64,000 bases of DNA from Bacteroidales bacterium (lineage in GTDB: Bacteria; Bacteroidota; Bacteroidia; Bacteroidales; F082). The stretch covers positions 223,136 to 287,135 of the forward strand of contig JAKSMX010000001.1 of the NCBI GenBank assembly GCA_024400305.1, given 5' to 3'. The position numbers and the translations under genes were made by a program. Below are positions 37,129-46,543 of the stretch, one piece after another; the stretch's first letter is position 1, and every line of letters starts with the position of its first letter. The notes below the pieces were generated by a model. It had not been told where the DNA came from, did no database searches, and was given only the letters and a program-made list of their open reading frames with translations.

Positions 37129-38905
37129 TTAAATTTACTTTAATCTGCAATTCATCGAGTTGTTCGTCTGAAATCTGCGACGGCGACTCTGCCATGACAT
37201 CGCGGCCCTGGTTGTTCTTCGGGAATGCGATGAAGTCGCGGATGCTGTCCTGACCGCCGAAGAGCGAGCAGAGACGATCGAAGCCGAAAGCGAGACCTGC
37301 GTGAGGCGGCGCGCCGTATTCGAAAGCGTTCATCAGGAAGCCGAACTGCTCCTGCGCCTTCTCGTCGGTGAAGCCGAGAGTGTGGAACATCTTCCTCTGC
37401 AGGTTCTTGTCGTGGATACGCACCGAGCCGCCGCCGACTTCGACGCCGTTCAAGACGATGTCGTATGCGTTGGCGCGGATGTCACCCCAACGTTCAGGCT
37501 GCTCAAGAAGATATTCGTCTTCCGGTTTCGGAGCCGTGAATGGATGGTGCATCGCATAGTAACGCTGCGTCTCATCGTCCCATTCGAGAAGCGGGAAGTC
37601 AATGACCCACAACGGTTTATAATTATACGGGTCACGGAGTCCGAGCTGGTTGCCCATCTCAAGACGAAGCGCGTTCATCTGCACTCTCACCGGCATCGCC
37701 TTGCCGCTCATGATGAGAAGCATGTCGCCAGGTTTCGCGCCGCACTTGTCAAGCCATGTCTTAAGAATCTCAGGTGTATAAAATTTATCTACAGATGACT
37801 TGATCAAGCCGTCTTCGCTGTATTTAACATAAACAAGGCCTTTCGCCCCGACCTGCGGACGTTTCACAAATTCAGTCAGAGCGTCGGTCTGCTTGCGCGT
37901 GTAGTTTGCGCAGCCCTCGGCGTTGATGGCGACAACGAGTTCGGCCTCATCAAACACCGGGAATCCGTGGCCTTTGGCGACATCGTTGAGTTCAACGAAT
38001 TTCATGCCGAAACGGATGTCAGGCTTGTCGCTTCCGTAGTATTTCATCGCGTCGTGCCATGTCATGCGCGGGAAATCACCGAACTCGATGCCTTTGATGG
38101 TCTTGAAGAGATGCTTCGCGAGACCCTCGAACATATTGATGACGTCTTCCTGCTCGACGAACGACATCTCGCAGTCGATCTGCGTGAATTCAGGCTGACG
38201 GTCGGCACGGAGGTCTTCATCGCGGAAGCAGCGCACGATCTGGAAATAACGGTCGAAGCCGGAGACCATGAGAAGCTGCTTGAACTGCTGCGGTGACTGC
38301 GGGAGTGCGTAGAACTCGCCAGGGTTCATCCTCGAAGGGACGACGAAGTCGCGTGCGCCTTCAGGTGTTGACTTGATGAGGCAAGGTGTCTCGATTTCGA
38401 GGAAGTCGTTGCCTGACAGATATTTACGCACTTCCTGAGCCATGTTGTGGCGGAGGATGATGTTATTCTTGACAGGGTTACGGCGAAGGTCGAGGTAACG
38501 GTATTTCATACGGATGTCGTCGCCGCCGTCCGACTGGTCTTCAATGGTGAAAGGCGGCACCTTTGAAGTCGTGAGGATGTTGAGGCTTTCAACCTTTATC
38601 TCGATGTCGCCTGTCGGGTTCTTCGGGTTCTTCGACTCGCGTTCAACCACGGTGCCTTTCGCCTGGATGACGTATTCGCGTCCGATTTCGCGGGCGGTTT
38701 TTAAAGTTTCAGCTGAAGTAACTCCTTCTTGCAGAAAGAGTTGTGTTATTCCATAACGGTCGCGGAGGTCAATCCACATCAATGCGCCCTTGTCGCGCAC
38801 GCGCTGCACCCATCCGCTCAAAGTGACTTCCCGGCCAACGTTTGCCATGCGAAGTTCACCGCAATTGTTTGTTCTAAACATATAATCCAAAAATTTTGTT
38901 TCCAT
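37124..38905 (-). CDS. aspS: Aspartyl-tRNA synthetase
   Basis: 593 residues, bacterial-type length. The N-terminal anticodon-binding OB fold is at 1-110 ([20 protein letters not shown]). Class II motif 2 reads [18 protein letters not shown] (about 217-234), the GAD insert spans about 290-420, and motif 3 is [15 protein letters not shown] (about 540). It charges tRNA-Asp; whether it is discriminating or also charges tRNA-Asn cannot be told here. It has its own promoter box at 38926-38919. Confidence 0.97.
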   Translation of the reverse strand: METKFLDYMFRTNNCGELRMANVGREVTLSGWVQRVRDKGALMWIDLRDRYGITQLFLQEGVTSAETLKTAREIGREYVIQAKGTVVERESKNPKNPTGDIEIKVESLNILTTSKVPPFTIEDQSDGGDDIRMKYRYLDLRRNPVKNNIILRHNMAQEVRKYLSGNDFLEIETPCLIKSTPEGARDFVVPSRMNPGEFYALPQSPQQFKQLLMVSGFDRYFQIVRCFRDEDLRADRQPEFTQIDCEMSFVEQEDVINMFEGLAKHLFKTIKGIEFGDFPRMTWHDAMKYYGSDKPDIRFGMKFVELNDVAKGHGFPVFDEAELVVAINAEGCANYTRKQTDALTEFVKRPQVGAKGLVYVKYSEDGLIKSSVDKFYTPEILKTWLDKCGAKPGDMLLIMSGKAMPVRVQMNALRLEMGNQLGLRDPYNYKPLWVIDFPLLEWDDETQRYYAMHHPFTAPKPEDEYLLEQPERWGDIRANAYDIVLNGVEVGGGSVRIHDKNLQRKMFHTLGFTDEKAQEQFGFLMNAFEYGAPPHAGLAFGFDRLCSLFGGQDSIRDFIAFPKNNQGRDVMAESPSQISDEQLDELQIKVNLK

Positions 38906-38918
38906 TAATTATAAGGTG

Positions 38919-38926
38919 CAAAAATA
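38919..38926 (-). promoter_or_regulatory. Promoter -7 box of aspS
   Basis: Minus-strand tatttttg, 13 bases before the ATG at 38905. Confidence 0.7.
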
Positions 38927-38939
38927 CACAATTTTATCA

Positions 38940-39200
38940 AGTGCGGGAAAAAAATAATATTTTAGTTGAAACGGAAACACATTTTTTATACGCCAATAAG
39001 ACTCCATTTGTTTTGATGTAAAGCCAACACTTCGTCGTCAATTCATAAAAATGAATTAATTGCCACAGACAATGATGTTATAAATCATCTACATATAATC
39101 TACATATATTTTATATTTTATTGTTTTACAATATTTTAAAAAAAATTAAATATAAAAATAATCTACATTATTTAAAAACATCTTCATATCTTGAAAATAA
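38940..39200. other. A/T-rich intergenic stretch
   Basis: About 260 bases with very low G+C, including two copies of atctacatat near 39090 and a third atctacatta near 39163, and long A/T runs. No gene or known RNA is recognised. The low G+C continues into the TPR gene and its T9SS cargo, which are also more A/T-rich than the preceding core genes. Confidence 0.5.
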
Positions 39201-39204
39201 TACA

Positions 39205-39212
39205 TACTTTTG
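39205..39212 (+). promoter_or_regulatory. Promoter -7 box of the TPR gene
   Basis: tacttttg matches TAnnTTTG, ending 20 bases before the chosen ATG at 39233. Confidence 0.65.
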
Positions 39213-39232
39213 CAAAGTCAAAATTTAAAAAT

Positions 39233-40600
39233 ATGTTTTTTTTATTCAGAAATATAATTTTCTTATTTGCGATGATGTTGCTTTTGATGTCATGCGATAA
39301 AAACGCGAAGCATCTCAATGAAGCCAACACATTATTCAACGAAGGTGTTGAATTGCGAAACCAACATTTCACTGATGCGGCAGCCGGGAAATTCGCAACG
39401 GCTTTATTTGAGATAAACAAATGCAAAAAACAAGATTCAACAACATTAAGCCTGAAAGCGAATATCGAAGACAATTTCGGAGCGATGTGCTGGAAACACG
39501 ATTTGTTTACCGAAGCCTTTGATTTACACAAGGATGCCGCCAATATATTCGAAAACATAAAAGATACTGCTATGTACGCCGTCGCTCTGCGCAATTGCGG
39601 TCGCGTAGCCAATTCAATGGGCAACAAAAATTTGGCGAAACAATTTTACAATGAAGCAATAAACATCGCCAACTCACTGAATGACAATGAGATTTCAGGT
39701 GAGATGTATCTTGAATACGGTCGCGACATTTTTATGGAGAACAGCGAATATTCAAAAGCCATCGATTATATTTCAACCGCAATGCGGAAAGGCGCCGACT
39801 CAATTTTATGCCACATGGCACTCGGACTCACCTATTATTATATGTATGATGATGCTGATGCCGAAAAACATCTCCTACTGGCTCTGAAAAGTGACAAAGC
39901 CGGCGTGAAACTATCGTGCTACCAAACTCTAAGTTACATCGAACAATCAAAGAAAAACCTCACAAAAGCCATTGAATACCAACAACTTTTTATCGAAAAC
40001 ATGCTCATTTCCGACAATGAGAAAAACAACGAAAACATTCTGAAGATCAAATCAGAATATGATTTGAAAATGCAACAGCAACAATTTAAGTCGGAACAAA
40101 AAATATTTCTGCTGAGGCTCGTGGCCTCCATTTCATCAGTCATAATCATTCTTCTTGTAATCATTTATCTTTCAAGGCAGAAAACTCTGAAAAAACAAAT
40201 TGAAATCGAGCAAATGAAAAATCAGATCAATTCAGCGATGAAAAGGAATAAAGTCTATGTAACAGCTCTCTCCCTTTCTGAAAAGATAACATCTGACACC
40301 TTGAATTTCACACTCAACGACAACGACTGGAACGACTATATCCAGTTGGTTGACACTATTGACAATGATTTTTCAAAAACACTTCTTAATATTTATCCTA
40401 CATTGAATAACAATGACTTACACATCTGCTGCCTTGTCAGACAAGGATTCAGCAACAAGGTTGTCTCCATCCTTGTCGGAATGAATAATACTTCTCTCGC
40501 CCGACGGAAATGGCGCATAAAACAAGATAAAATGAACGGCGACAATGAAAAACGCAATTTTGACGAAATCATCTATCAGTTGAATATCAATAATTTATAA
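39233..40600 (+). CDS. TPR membrane lipoprotein with C-terminal regulator-like region
   Basis: 455 residues. The lipobox-like signal ends in LLLMSC (about 20). TPR-like helical repeats fill 25-265 (HLNEANTLFNEGVELRN, AVALRNCGRVANSMGNKNLA, EISGEMYLEYGRDIF). One membrane helix (VASISSVIIILLVIIYL, about 297-313) is followed by a coiled coil and a C-terminal part with DLHICCLVRQGFSNKVVSIL and MNNTSLARRKWRIKQ, resembling the helix-turn-helix end of TPR regulators in Bacteroidetes. Such proteins may sense envelope state and act on transcription from the membrane. The downstream T9SS cargo gene starts 12 bases later, so it is a possible target or partner. No exact family is assigned. Confidence 0.7.
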   Translation: MFFLFRNIIFLFAMMLLLMSCDKNAKHLNEANTLFNEGVELRNQHFTDAAAGKFATALFEINKCKKQDSTTLSLKANIEDNFGAMCWKHDLFTEAFDLHKDAANIFENIKDTAMYAVALRNCGRVANSMGNKNLAKQFYNEAINIANSLNDNEISGEMYLEYGRDIFMENSEYSKAIDYISTAMRKGADSILCHMALGLTYYYMYDDADAEKHLLLALKSDKAGVKLSCYQTLSYIEQSKKNLTKAIEYQQLFIENMLISDNEKNNENILKIKSEYDLKMQQQQFKSEQKIFLLRLVASISSVIIILLVIIYLSRQKTLKKQIEIEQMKNQINSAMKRNKVYVTALSLSEKITSDTLNFTLNDNDWNDYIQLVDTIDNDFSKTLLNIYPTLNNNDLHICCLVRQGFSNKVVSILVGMNNTSLARRKWRIKQDKMNGDNEKRNFDEIIYQLNINNL

Positions 40601-40612
40601 AATTGTAATAAT

Positions 40613-42469
40613 ATGAAAAAACTACATTTATCAACAAAAATCATTTTTGCAGCATTGCTTTCCGCACTATGCATAAAAACAAATGCCCAGGAGGGGAAAA
40701 TTTATCAACCAACAAATATTGAAAGGTATTTTTCTGATAACCAGGGAGATGAAAAAACCATTTACAGCTTTGAATATAATGATGAGGGGCTGTTGACCAA
40801 ATTCACAGACTTAAAAACGGAAAATTCACACCTATCATACAGTATAGACCTGAAATACAATGGATACAACCTGCCTGTTGAAAAAACAATAACTTATTTA
40901 AACCCTGATCCATACAATAACATAAAATACAATTTTTACTACGACATCAACAACAGTAACCGCATTGATTCCATATTTGGATATGGAATGACAGAAAATG
41001 GCGATGTTTATTTGATTTCATCCTTAAGAAACTATTATGAAGGTGATAAAATCATATTACAAAAAGAGAATTCACATATTTGCACAATCGAATATCCAAC
41101 AGACAACACAGCTGTTGCGGTGAAAAACAACTACAAGAGAATACAATCAAACATATCTGATGCAACCTTTTTTACCTTTTACGAGTGGCAAGCTTATGAT
41201 TATTACATCAATGGTGGCGTGAATTACATATACAATGACGGGAAACTTGATAAAATACACAAATATGAATACCAATACCTGATTGGAGATTTGGAATTAG
41301 CCGAACGGCAAAAGTTTACATATAATGGCAACAATCTGATTTCAATCAGAGGCGATGTCAATATGTACGACACAATACCATACAATGATAATCGGGTTGA
41401 TTACATTTATGATAGTTTAAATCGCTTACAATCAATTATTTGTACAGATAACAACTACAATAATCAGATAGGAGACAACAAAAATCCGCCTTGCATTGAT
41501 GATGTTTTCCTTGACCCAAATTTAAAATTCATTGATGAGATACTGACATCACATATATTCAAGGAACATGTCATAGAAGCAACCCCAACCACCAATTATT
41601 TCGGCGCGTTTGATTCGTTATTCGTGACTTCATACATTGAAACGCCGATCCCGCACTATGGAATCGTCGATATTTTAGAAGGCGCGGAATGGTATTATGA
41701 AATTACAGATGACGATGGAAACGTCACCTATCAATATCTACAGAGCAGCGGCGATACCGTCGTCGGAGGTGAAAGACCTCATATTGTGGTTAGAACCAAT
41801 ACTTTATATGACAAATCGACCCATGTCACACACGAATATGTCTATTTTGAAAACAACACGATTTATTGGTGGAACAAGAAACTTGAGAAGTTCACGATTC
41901 TTTATGACTTCAATGCCGTTGCAGGCGATTCGTGGGTTATTGAAACCGAAAACGGAAATGTCACAATGAATGTGGACTCCGTTGAGGACTATGTTTATAA
42001 TGGTAAAACTTATAAAATGTTGATTGTCAGTGATGAAAACGATATTTTCAGTGGCAACATCGTTTGCGGAATCGGTCATCTGACAAGTTTCTTCCCTGAA
42101 AAACTGATGATAAAAGACAAAGATTTCGGAGTGAACGGAATACGCTGCTATTGGCAACATAATTCGTTGATTTTCAAATATGGGGATGGAAATTGCGATG
42201 AAACATACGAAATAATTCATTTTTCGATTTCCGAAAATAATGAAAATTCAATAAGCGTATGCCCAAATCCAGGCAAAAACGAATTGATTATTTCTCAAAA
42301 TGACCCCAGAAATGGAAATTCCATAATCAGAATTTTCGATGTCAACGGCCGCCAAATTTATGAGAAACTATTATCAGGCAAAAACGAGATAGTCAACACA
42401 AACAACTGGAAATCAGGAATTTACCTTATACAAGTCGGAAATGAAAATGTGAAATGGTTGAAATATTAA
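40613..42469 (+). CDS. Secreted protein of unknown function with T9SS sorting domain
   Basis: 618 residues with signal peptide (LLSALCIKTNAQ, about 25). The N-terminal 300 residues hold YD/RHS-like short repeats (FEYNDEGLLTKFTD, YIYDSLNRLQSII), suggesting a beta-rich shell or cocoon fragment. The middle part (about 350-530) is unassigned, with a text (LYDFNAVAGDSWVIET) often seen in Bacteroidetes CTD proteins. The last 75 residues are a T9SS type A sorting domain: VCPNPGKNELII, IIRIFDVNGRQIYE, SGIYLIQVGN. It would be exported across the outer membrane and anchored or released. Substrate or target is unknown. Confidence 0.8.
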   Translation: MKKLHLSTKIIFAALLSALCIKTNAQEGKIYQPTNIERYFSDNQGDEKTIYSFEYNDEGLLTKFTDLKTENSHLSYSIDLKYNGYNLPVEKTITYLNPDPYNNIKYNFYYDINNSNRIDSIFGYGMTENGDVYLISSLRNYYEGDKIILQKENSHICTIEYPTDNTAVAVKNNYKRIQSNISDATFFTFYEWQAYDYYINGGVNYIYNDGKLDKIHKYEYQYLIGDLELAERQKFTYNGNNLISIRGDVNMYDTIPYNDNRVDYIYDSLNRLQSIICTDNNYNNQIGDNKNPPCIDDVFLDPNLKFIDEILTSHIFKEHVIEATPTTNYFGAFDSLFVTSYIETPIPHYGIVDILEGAEWYYEITDDDGNVTYQYLQSSGDTVVGGERPHIVVRTNTLYDKSTHVTHEYVYFENNTIYWWNKKLEKFTILYDFNAVAGDSWVIETENGNVTMNVDSVEDYVYNGKTYKMLIVSDENDIFSGNIVCGIGHLTSFFPEKLMIKDKDFGVNGIRCYWQHNSLIFKYGDGNCDETYEIIHFSISENNENSISVCPNPGKNELIISQNDPRNGNSIIRIFDVNGRQIYEKLLSGKNEIVNTNNWKSGIYLIQVGNENVKWLKY

Positions 42470-42487
42470 CATTAAAAAACAAAAAAG

Positions 42488-42521
42488 TTGTGCTGAAAAA
42501 TAAATTCAGCACAATTTTTTT
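42488..42521 (+). terminator. Intrinsic terminator of the T9SS cargo gene
   Basis: Perfect stem ttgtgctgaa (42488-42497) with ttcagcacaa (42505-42514), seven-base loop, then seven T. Confidence 0.92.
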
Positions 42522-42523
42522 AT

Positions 42524-42780
42524 TTGATTGCAGTTTATGGTCGCCGTATGGTCGGCAAAACATTTCTCATAAGAAATTACTGTTATTAAAACGTGATTGG
42601 TTTACTTGAAGCTAAATTAATGTGTCTGACGCACGCCAAAATTATCAAATCATTGAATATCAATGATGGAAGTTCGATAACAAAATCTCAACGACCCTTG
42701 TGATTGTGATTTTGTCAGGAAATTCACTCAATTTAAAAAAAGAAAAAGACGTGACATTAGACGACCTGTTCACTGATTGA
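42524..42780 (+). pseudogene. AAA ATPase (archaeal-ATPase type), internally deleted remnant
   Basis: Only about 85 codons remain of a family near 400-500. In order: LIAVYGRRMVGKTFLIRNY, the conserved N-terminal Walker A segment (normally YGRRRVGKT, so one Arg has changed to Met), then TAA (42587). After it, in the same frame, MCLTHAKIIKSLNINDGSS resembles the mid-C-terminal part of these proteins. Finally, in another frame, KDVTLDDLFTD is the family's usual last residues, ending with TGA at 42778-42780. The order is kept while the segments between are lost, as in hsdR. The stop overlaps the 3' end of the convergent U32 gene. Confidence 0.75.
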
Positions 42781-44656
42781 GAAAACTTTTTGAGTTTTCA
42801 TAAACCACCTTCATCCTGCAATTCCTGCAATCAAAGTCAAGGCGGAAACGGCCTCTGTCGTTGCTAATATATAAAGGTGAAGCCGGTTTCCCGATTTCCT
42901 TTGAACACAAACCGTTTGAGAAACGTATGCAATGCTTGGTCGTCATAACCACGACATCGCCATCCGGAAGCGTCTTCTCCAAACCATCGGAAATTTCTCC
43001 AACTCCATGATTTTCATAGAATCGCCGCGACTCCGAGTTTATCACATTACCTAAATATGTGAGCGATTTCTCTGGATATGGAATTTCATTTTTAGGAGCC
43101 TGTCTGACCTCTCTGCTCTGCTGATGTTTCTCAAACAAAGCGTCTTCGAGTTTCACCACAAGCCGTCGTTTCAGTTCGCCAAGCGCCGATACCGGGATGA
43201 AATACGGCTGGCTGAAATCAATGTCAACATTCTCGACAACGAACTTCGTGTCGCCCCACTGCGAGAGCTTTGTCCGTATTGTGTCCATTGCTTTGTCCGG
43301 ATTGTTAGCCTGCGACAAAACCAATGGCAAAGATGCACTTACTTCTTGATTTTCAAGATATTGATGTGCGACAAAAAGTTCTATTCCGCCTTCATTTTCG
43401 GCAAGCCGCAAACAGATTTTGTCCTTACGTTGTCCTGTTGAATTTTCAACAGCTTTCTGCCAGGCGATGTCAAAATTCCGAAAAAGGCTGACATGAGGCG
43501 GTATTGACTTGAACAAGCGCGACGGAGTAATCAACAGACTGTTTTCTTTTCTCGTGAATGACTGAGGTGCGGCTTCAACGCCGTTCACGTTGAAACCCTG
43601 AAGTTCGTTGCTTTTATCAAGGAAGCAAAGACCGTCGCCGTTGTGAAACTCCGTATCACTGTTGATAATCAATTTGTTGCCATTGATTCGCTCTATCGTC
43701 CCGACGCATTCCCCCATCGACTTCGGTGTGAAAGGCGCATCGATGTTTTTCCGGCGACCGTGAACGAAATAATCGGTGAAGCCGCGGTTGAACGATTTCT
43801 CAAGATTCGGCTCGAAAGCCGGGGTCGAGACACCATGCGACGAGCGTTCCAAATCGGAGCGTCTTTCAATGATTCCATCTATTTCACGACGATAAAAAGC
43901 CGTCGTATTCTTCACATAATCAGCGTCTTTGAGGCGACCTTCAATTTTAAATGACGTAATTCCGGCATCGATGAGTTCTTCAAGATTCCCGGAATTGTTC
44001 AGGTCACGAAGTGAAAGCAGGTGCCTGTTATTAATTAATGTATGTCCGTCTTCATCTTCGAGATTCCAGACGAGCCGGCATGGTTGCGCACACGCCCCGC
44101 GGTTCGCGGAACGATGTCCGATGACGTGGCTCAAGTAACACTGTCCGCTGTAACTGACGCACAACGCGCCGTGGACGAAAAACTCCAAAGGCACCGTTGT
44201 TTTTGAACGAATGTCTTTTATCTCATTGATATTCAATTCCCTTGCAAGCACAACCTGAGAAAAACCGACATCTTCGAGGAACTTCACTTTTTCAGCGGAA
44301 ACGTTATGACACTGCGTCGAGGCATGAAACGCAATCGGAGGCATGTCGGTCATCTGAAGAAGTGCCATGTCCTGCACTATGAGAGCGTCAACGCCGGCGT
44401 TCCAGCAGTCCCACGTCATCTTGCGGGCTTGCTCTAACTCATTGTCAAACAACAAAGTATTGAGTGTGACATAAACTTTCGCATCAAAAACAGCGGCATG
44501 ACGGCACAGCTTTTCGATGTCCTCGATACTGTTTCCGGCCTTCTCACGGGCACCGAAACCCGGACCGCCGATATACACGGCGTCAGCACCGTGGTTGATG
44601 GCGGCGATGCCGACTTCGAGATTTTTTGCAGGTGATAAAAGTTCTATTTTTTTCAT
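42770..44656 (-). CDS. U32 family peptidase / RNA-modification-type protein
   Basis: 628 residues from the ATG at 44656; an earlier ATG (44674) lies within the promoter. The N-terminal TIM-barrel part has IELLSPAKNLEVGIAAINHG and AVYIGGPGFGAR (20-45), AFHASTQCHNVSAEK and the U32 signature FVHGALCVSYSGQCYLSH (about 165-182). The cysteines of RGACAQPCR (about 195) together with others could bind an Fe-S cluster. A DUF3656-like region follows, and the C-terminus ends in a short Cys pair (DFDCRNCRM). Relatives include RlhA (23S rRNA hydroxylation) and the UbiU/TrhP type; the old collagenase label is doubtful. Which reaction applies is not decided by the sequence. Confidence 0.88.
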   Translation of the reverse strand: MKKIELLSPAKNLEVGIAAINHGADAVYIGGPGFGAREKAGNSIEDIEKLCRHAAVFDAKVYVTLNTLLFDNELEQARKMTWDCWNAGVDALIVQDMALLQMTDMPPIAFHASTQCHNVSAEKVKFLEDVGFSQVVLARELNINEIKDIRSKTTVPLEFFVHGALCVSYSGQCYLSHVIGHRSANRGACAQPCRLVWNLEDEDGHTLINNRHLLSLRDLNNSGNLEELIDAGITSFKIEGRLKDADYVKNTTAFYRREIDGIIERRSDLERSSHGVSTPAFEPNLEKSFNRGFTDYFVHGRRKNIDAPFTPKSMGECVGTIERINGNKLIINSDTEFHNGDGLCFLDKSNELQGFNVNGVEAAPQSFTRKENSLLITPSRLFKSIPPHVSLFRNFDIAWQKAVENSTGQRKDKICLRLAENEGGIELFVAHQYLENQEVSASLPLVLSQANNPDKAMDTIRTKLSQWGDTKFVVENVDIDFSQPYFIPVSALGELKRRLVVKLEDALFEKHQQSREVRQAPKNEIPYPEKSLTYLGNVINSESRRFYENHGVGEISDGLEKTLPDGDVVVMTTKHCIRFSNGLCSKEIGKPASPLYISNDRGRFRLDFDCRNCRMKVVYENSKSFLNQ

Positions 44657-44660
44657 GAGC

Positions 44661-44668
44661 GCAAAATT
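44661..44668 (-). promoter_or_regulatory. Promoter -7 box of the U32 gene, near-leaderless
   Basis: Minus-strand taattttg ends only 4 bases before the ATG at 44656, so the transcript would start at or next to the start codon. Confidence 0.55.
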
Positions 44669-44698
44669 ACACAAGTTTTTAACACAAGTTGCACGAGT

Positions 44699-46411
44699 TT
44701 ATAATTTTTTAAAAAAGAACAAACTTCCGACATCAACGAGTTCGCCGTTATATAATTCTATGATTTTCATTTTGTTACGCCGAATGAATTTCTTCAGTTC
44801 CTTGCATTCCTTCAGATGATTCAACGAGCCGCAAATTACCACATTGTCGCCGAAAAGCCCGCAGCAGCCGGGGAAAAATCCATATTTCTGACCATATAAC
44901 ATAATCTGTTGAGGATCAACATAAAACACATTAAAACCGCGCTTTTCAAACGTTTTCTTAATTCCCAAATCAGACGTGATATAATTCGTCTCGTTCAACG
45001 CCAAAAGATTGCATCGCGTATATCCCTGATTCACATTTATTTGCACTGGTTTTGTCAACAATTTCTCATCAGAAAACTTCAGATTATGAATTAAAATTTC
45101 GCCTATGCCGACAGCGTTGTAAGGCACCGTCTCCGGATATTTTCCGCCAATGTTTTTATCACCTTTTATTAATTCCACATCAATTTTTTCAATCCACTCT
45201 TTTGGTGTGTTATGTGCACAAACAATTGATTTACAGTTTCTTTCATTGTCACAGAAAAAGAAAATATCAGGATGCGATGAGATTGACGGATACGCGAGAT
45301 TTGAAGGTTCGAGCCAGACGACATTTCCGAGCGTCTGCAACTTTTCCTTTGCATCCGAAGGCATTGCTGAACTTGCGATTATCGTGGTTTGATGAATTGA
45401 AGATGATTTTTCAAGAGATTTATAAATCACTGATTTATAACTTTTTTCAAGCATTTTTTTATTTTCAGCCTTGTAACCGATTGCATGATTCAATTGATTT
45501 TCGGGAACTTCAATCGTGACAGACGATTCACCTGTTTTCCTGACCGTCAAATCATCCGAATGAAAATCCTGCCATTTTTCAACAGTTGACCTTATTCTCT
45601 TTCCCCAGATTTTCGAAAAAACCATCTCGGCGAAATTTTTATGATACGGCCCTGCAACATACGCTTGATTGTCAAGATCTTCCGAGGCATGAAGCCCGAT
45701 TCTGAGGACTTTCACGCCGTTATTTGAAAAAAATTCATACAATATCGCTGACTGTTCGACCGCATTTTCAATAGAAAGCGGGAAATATTTCCTTTCACGA
45801 TAAAGGATTTCCAATTCAGTGTCTTTCACCACGATACACGGATAAATGCGTGTTTCTTTCGCCCCAAGCCTGACAATGTCGCGTGCCGTCCGCATATCAT
45901 TTTCGAAAGTGTCGAAAGGCAAGCCGAGCATCATCTGAAGTCCGAGTGTAATCCCCTCATTTGTGATAATCTGCGACGCTTTTTCAATATCTTCAAATGT
46001 ATGTCCGCGTCCGCATTTCAAGAGAATTTCATCATTTGTGGTCTGTGCGCCAAGTTCAATGTTTTTCATTCCGAAAGACTTCAGGATTTTCATGCGTTTT
46101 TCGTCAACATAATCGGGACGGGTGCTGCATCTGACGCCATCCACGAGGCCTTTTTCCATATAAGGCCGTACTGTTTTCAGAAAATCATCCTGCATTTTTT
46201 CAGGAAGTCCGGTGAAATTCCCTCCGAAAAACGCAACCTCAACAAACCTGTCATCCTTTTGAAAAGAGTTGAGATGTTTTTCAATAATACTTTTAACATT
46301 TTGAATATCAGGAAGATGCTGCTTTCCAGTAATACTAAATTGATTACAATAGACACATCTGTAAGGACATGCCAATTCAGGCAGAAATATTGGAATATTA
46401 TAGTGTTTCAT
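44699..46411 (-). CDS. Radical SAM protein fused to DUF6873 GME-fold domain
   Basis: 570 residues. Residues 1-330 are an Elp3/coproporphyrinogen-oxidase-like radical SAM domain: the 4Fe-4S motif is CPYRCVYCNQ (about 15-24), then FFGGNFTGLP, RCSTRPDYVDEKRM (about 98), ELGAQTTNDEILLKCGRGH, GLQMMLGLPFDT. Residues about 339-570 are a second domain with SISSHPDIFFF (about 378), KYPETVPYNAVGIGEILIHN (about 424), VNQGYTRCN (about 460), ITSDLGI, FFPGCCGLFGDNV (about 511) and a final IIELYNGELVDVGSLF. I recognise this as the clostridial DUF6873 family, assigned to the guanidino-modifying-enzyme fold. The two are normally separate proteins as far as I know. The reaction is unknown. It is upstream of the U32 gene on the same strand. 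Confidence 0.8.
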   Translation of the reverse strand: MKHYNIPIFLPELACPYRCVYCNQFSITGKQHLPDIQNVKSIIEKHLNSFQKDDRFVEVAFFGGNFTGLPEKMQDDFLKTVRPYMEKGLVDGVRCSTRPDYVDEKRMKILKSFGMKNIELGAQTTNDEILLKCGRGHTFEDIEKASQIITNEGITLGLQMMLGLPFDTFENDMRTARDIVRLGAKETRIYPCIVVKDTELEILYRERKYFPLSIENAVEQSAILYEFFSNNGVKVLRIGLHASEDLDNQAYVAGPYHKNFAEMVFSKIWGKRIRSTVEKWQDFHSDDLTVRKTGESSVTIEVPENQLNHAIGYKAENKKMLEKSYKSVIYKSLEKSSSIHQTTIIASSAMPSDAKEKLQTLGNVVWLEPSNLAYPSISSHPDIFFFCDNERNCKSIVCAHNTPKEWIEKIDVELIKGDKNIGGKYPETVPYNAVGIGEILIHNLKFSDEKLLTKPVQINVNQGYTRCNLLALNETNYITSDLGIKKTFEKRGFNVFYVDPQQIMLYGQKYGFFPGCCGLFGDNVVICGSLNHLKECKELKKFIRRNKMKIIELYNGELVDVGSLFFFKKL

Positions 46412-46471
46412 TTCGGCTTCAAAATTGCAAAATTTTCTTGAAACAATGATGTTTCGTTCAAGAAAAATTTA

Positions 46472-46479
46472 TAATTTTG
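46472..46479 (+). promoter_or_regulatory. Promoter -7 box of the LRR operon
   Basis: taattttg, about 64 bases before the first gene of the four-gene cluster. Confidence 0.65.
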
Positions 46480-46543
46480 CAAATTTGATTAGTCAAACAA
46501 CTAAAAGTAAAATTTTGAATTAATTTATAAAATTTTATACAAA

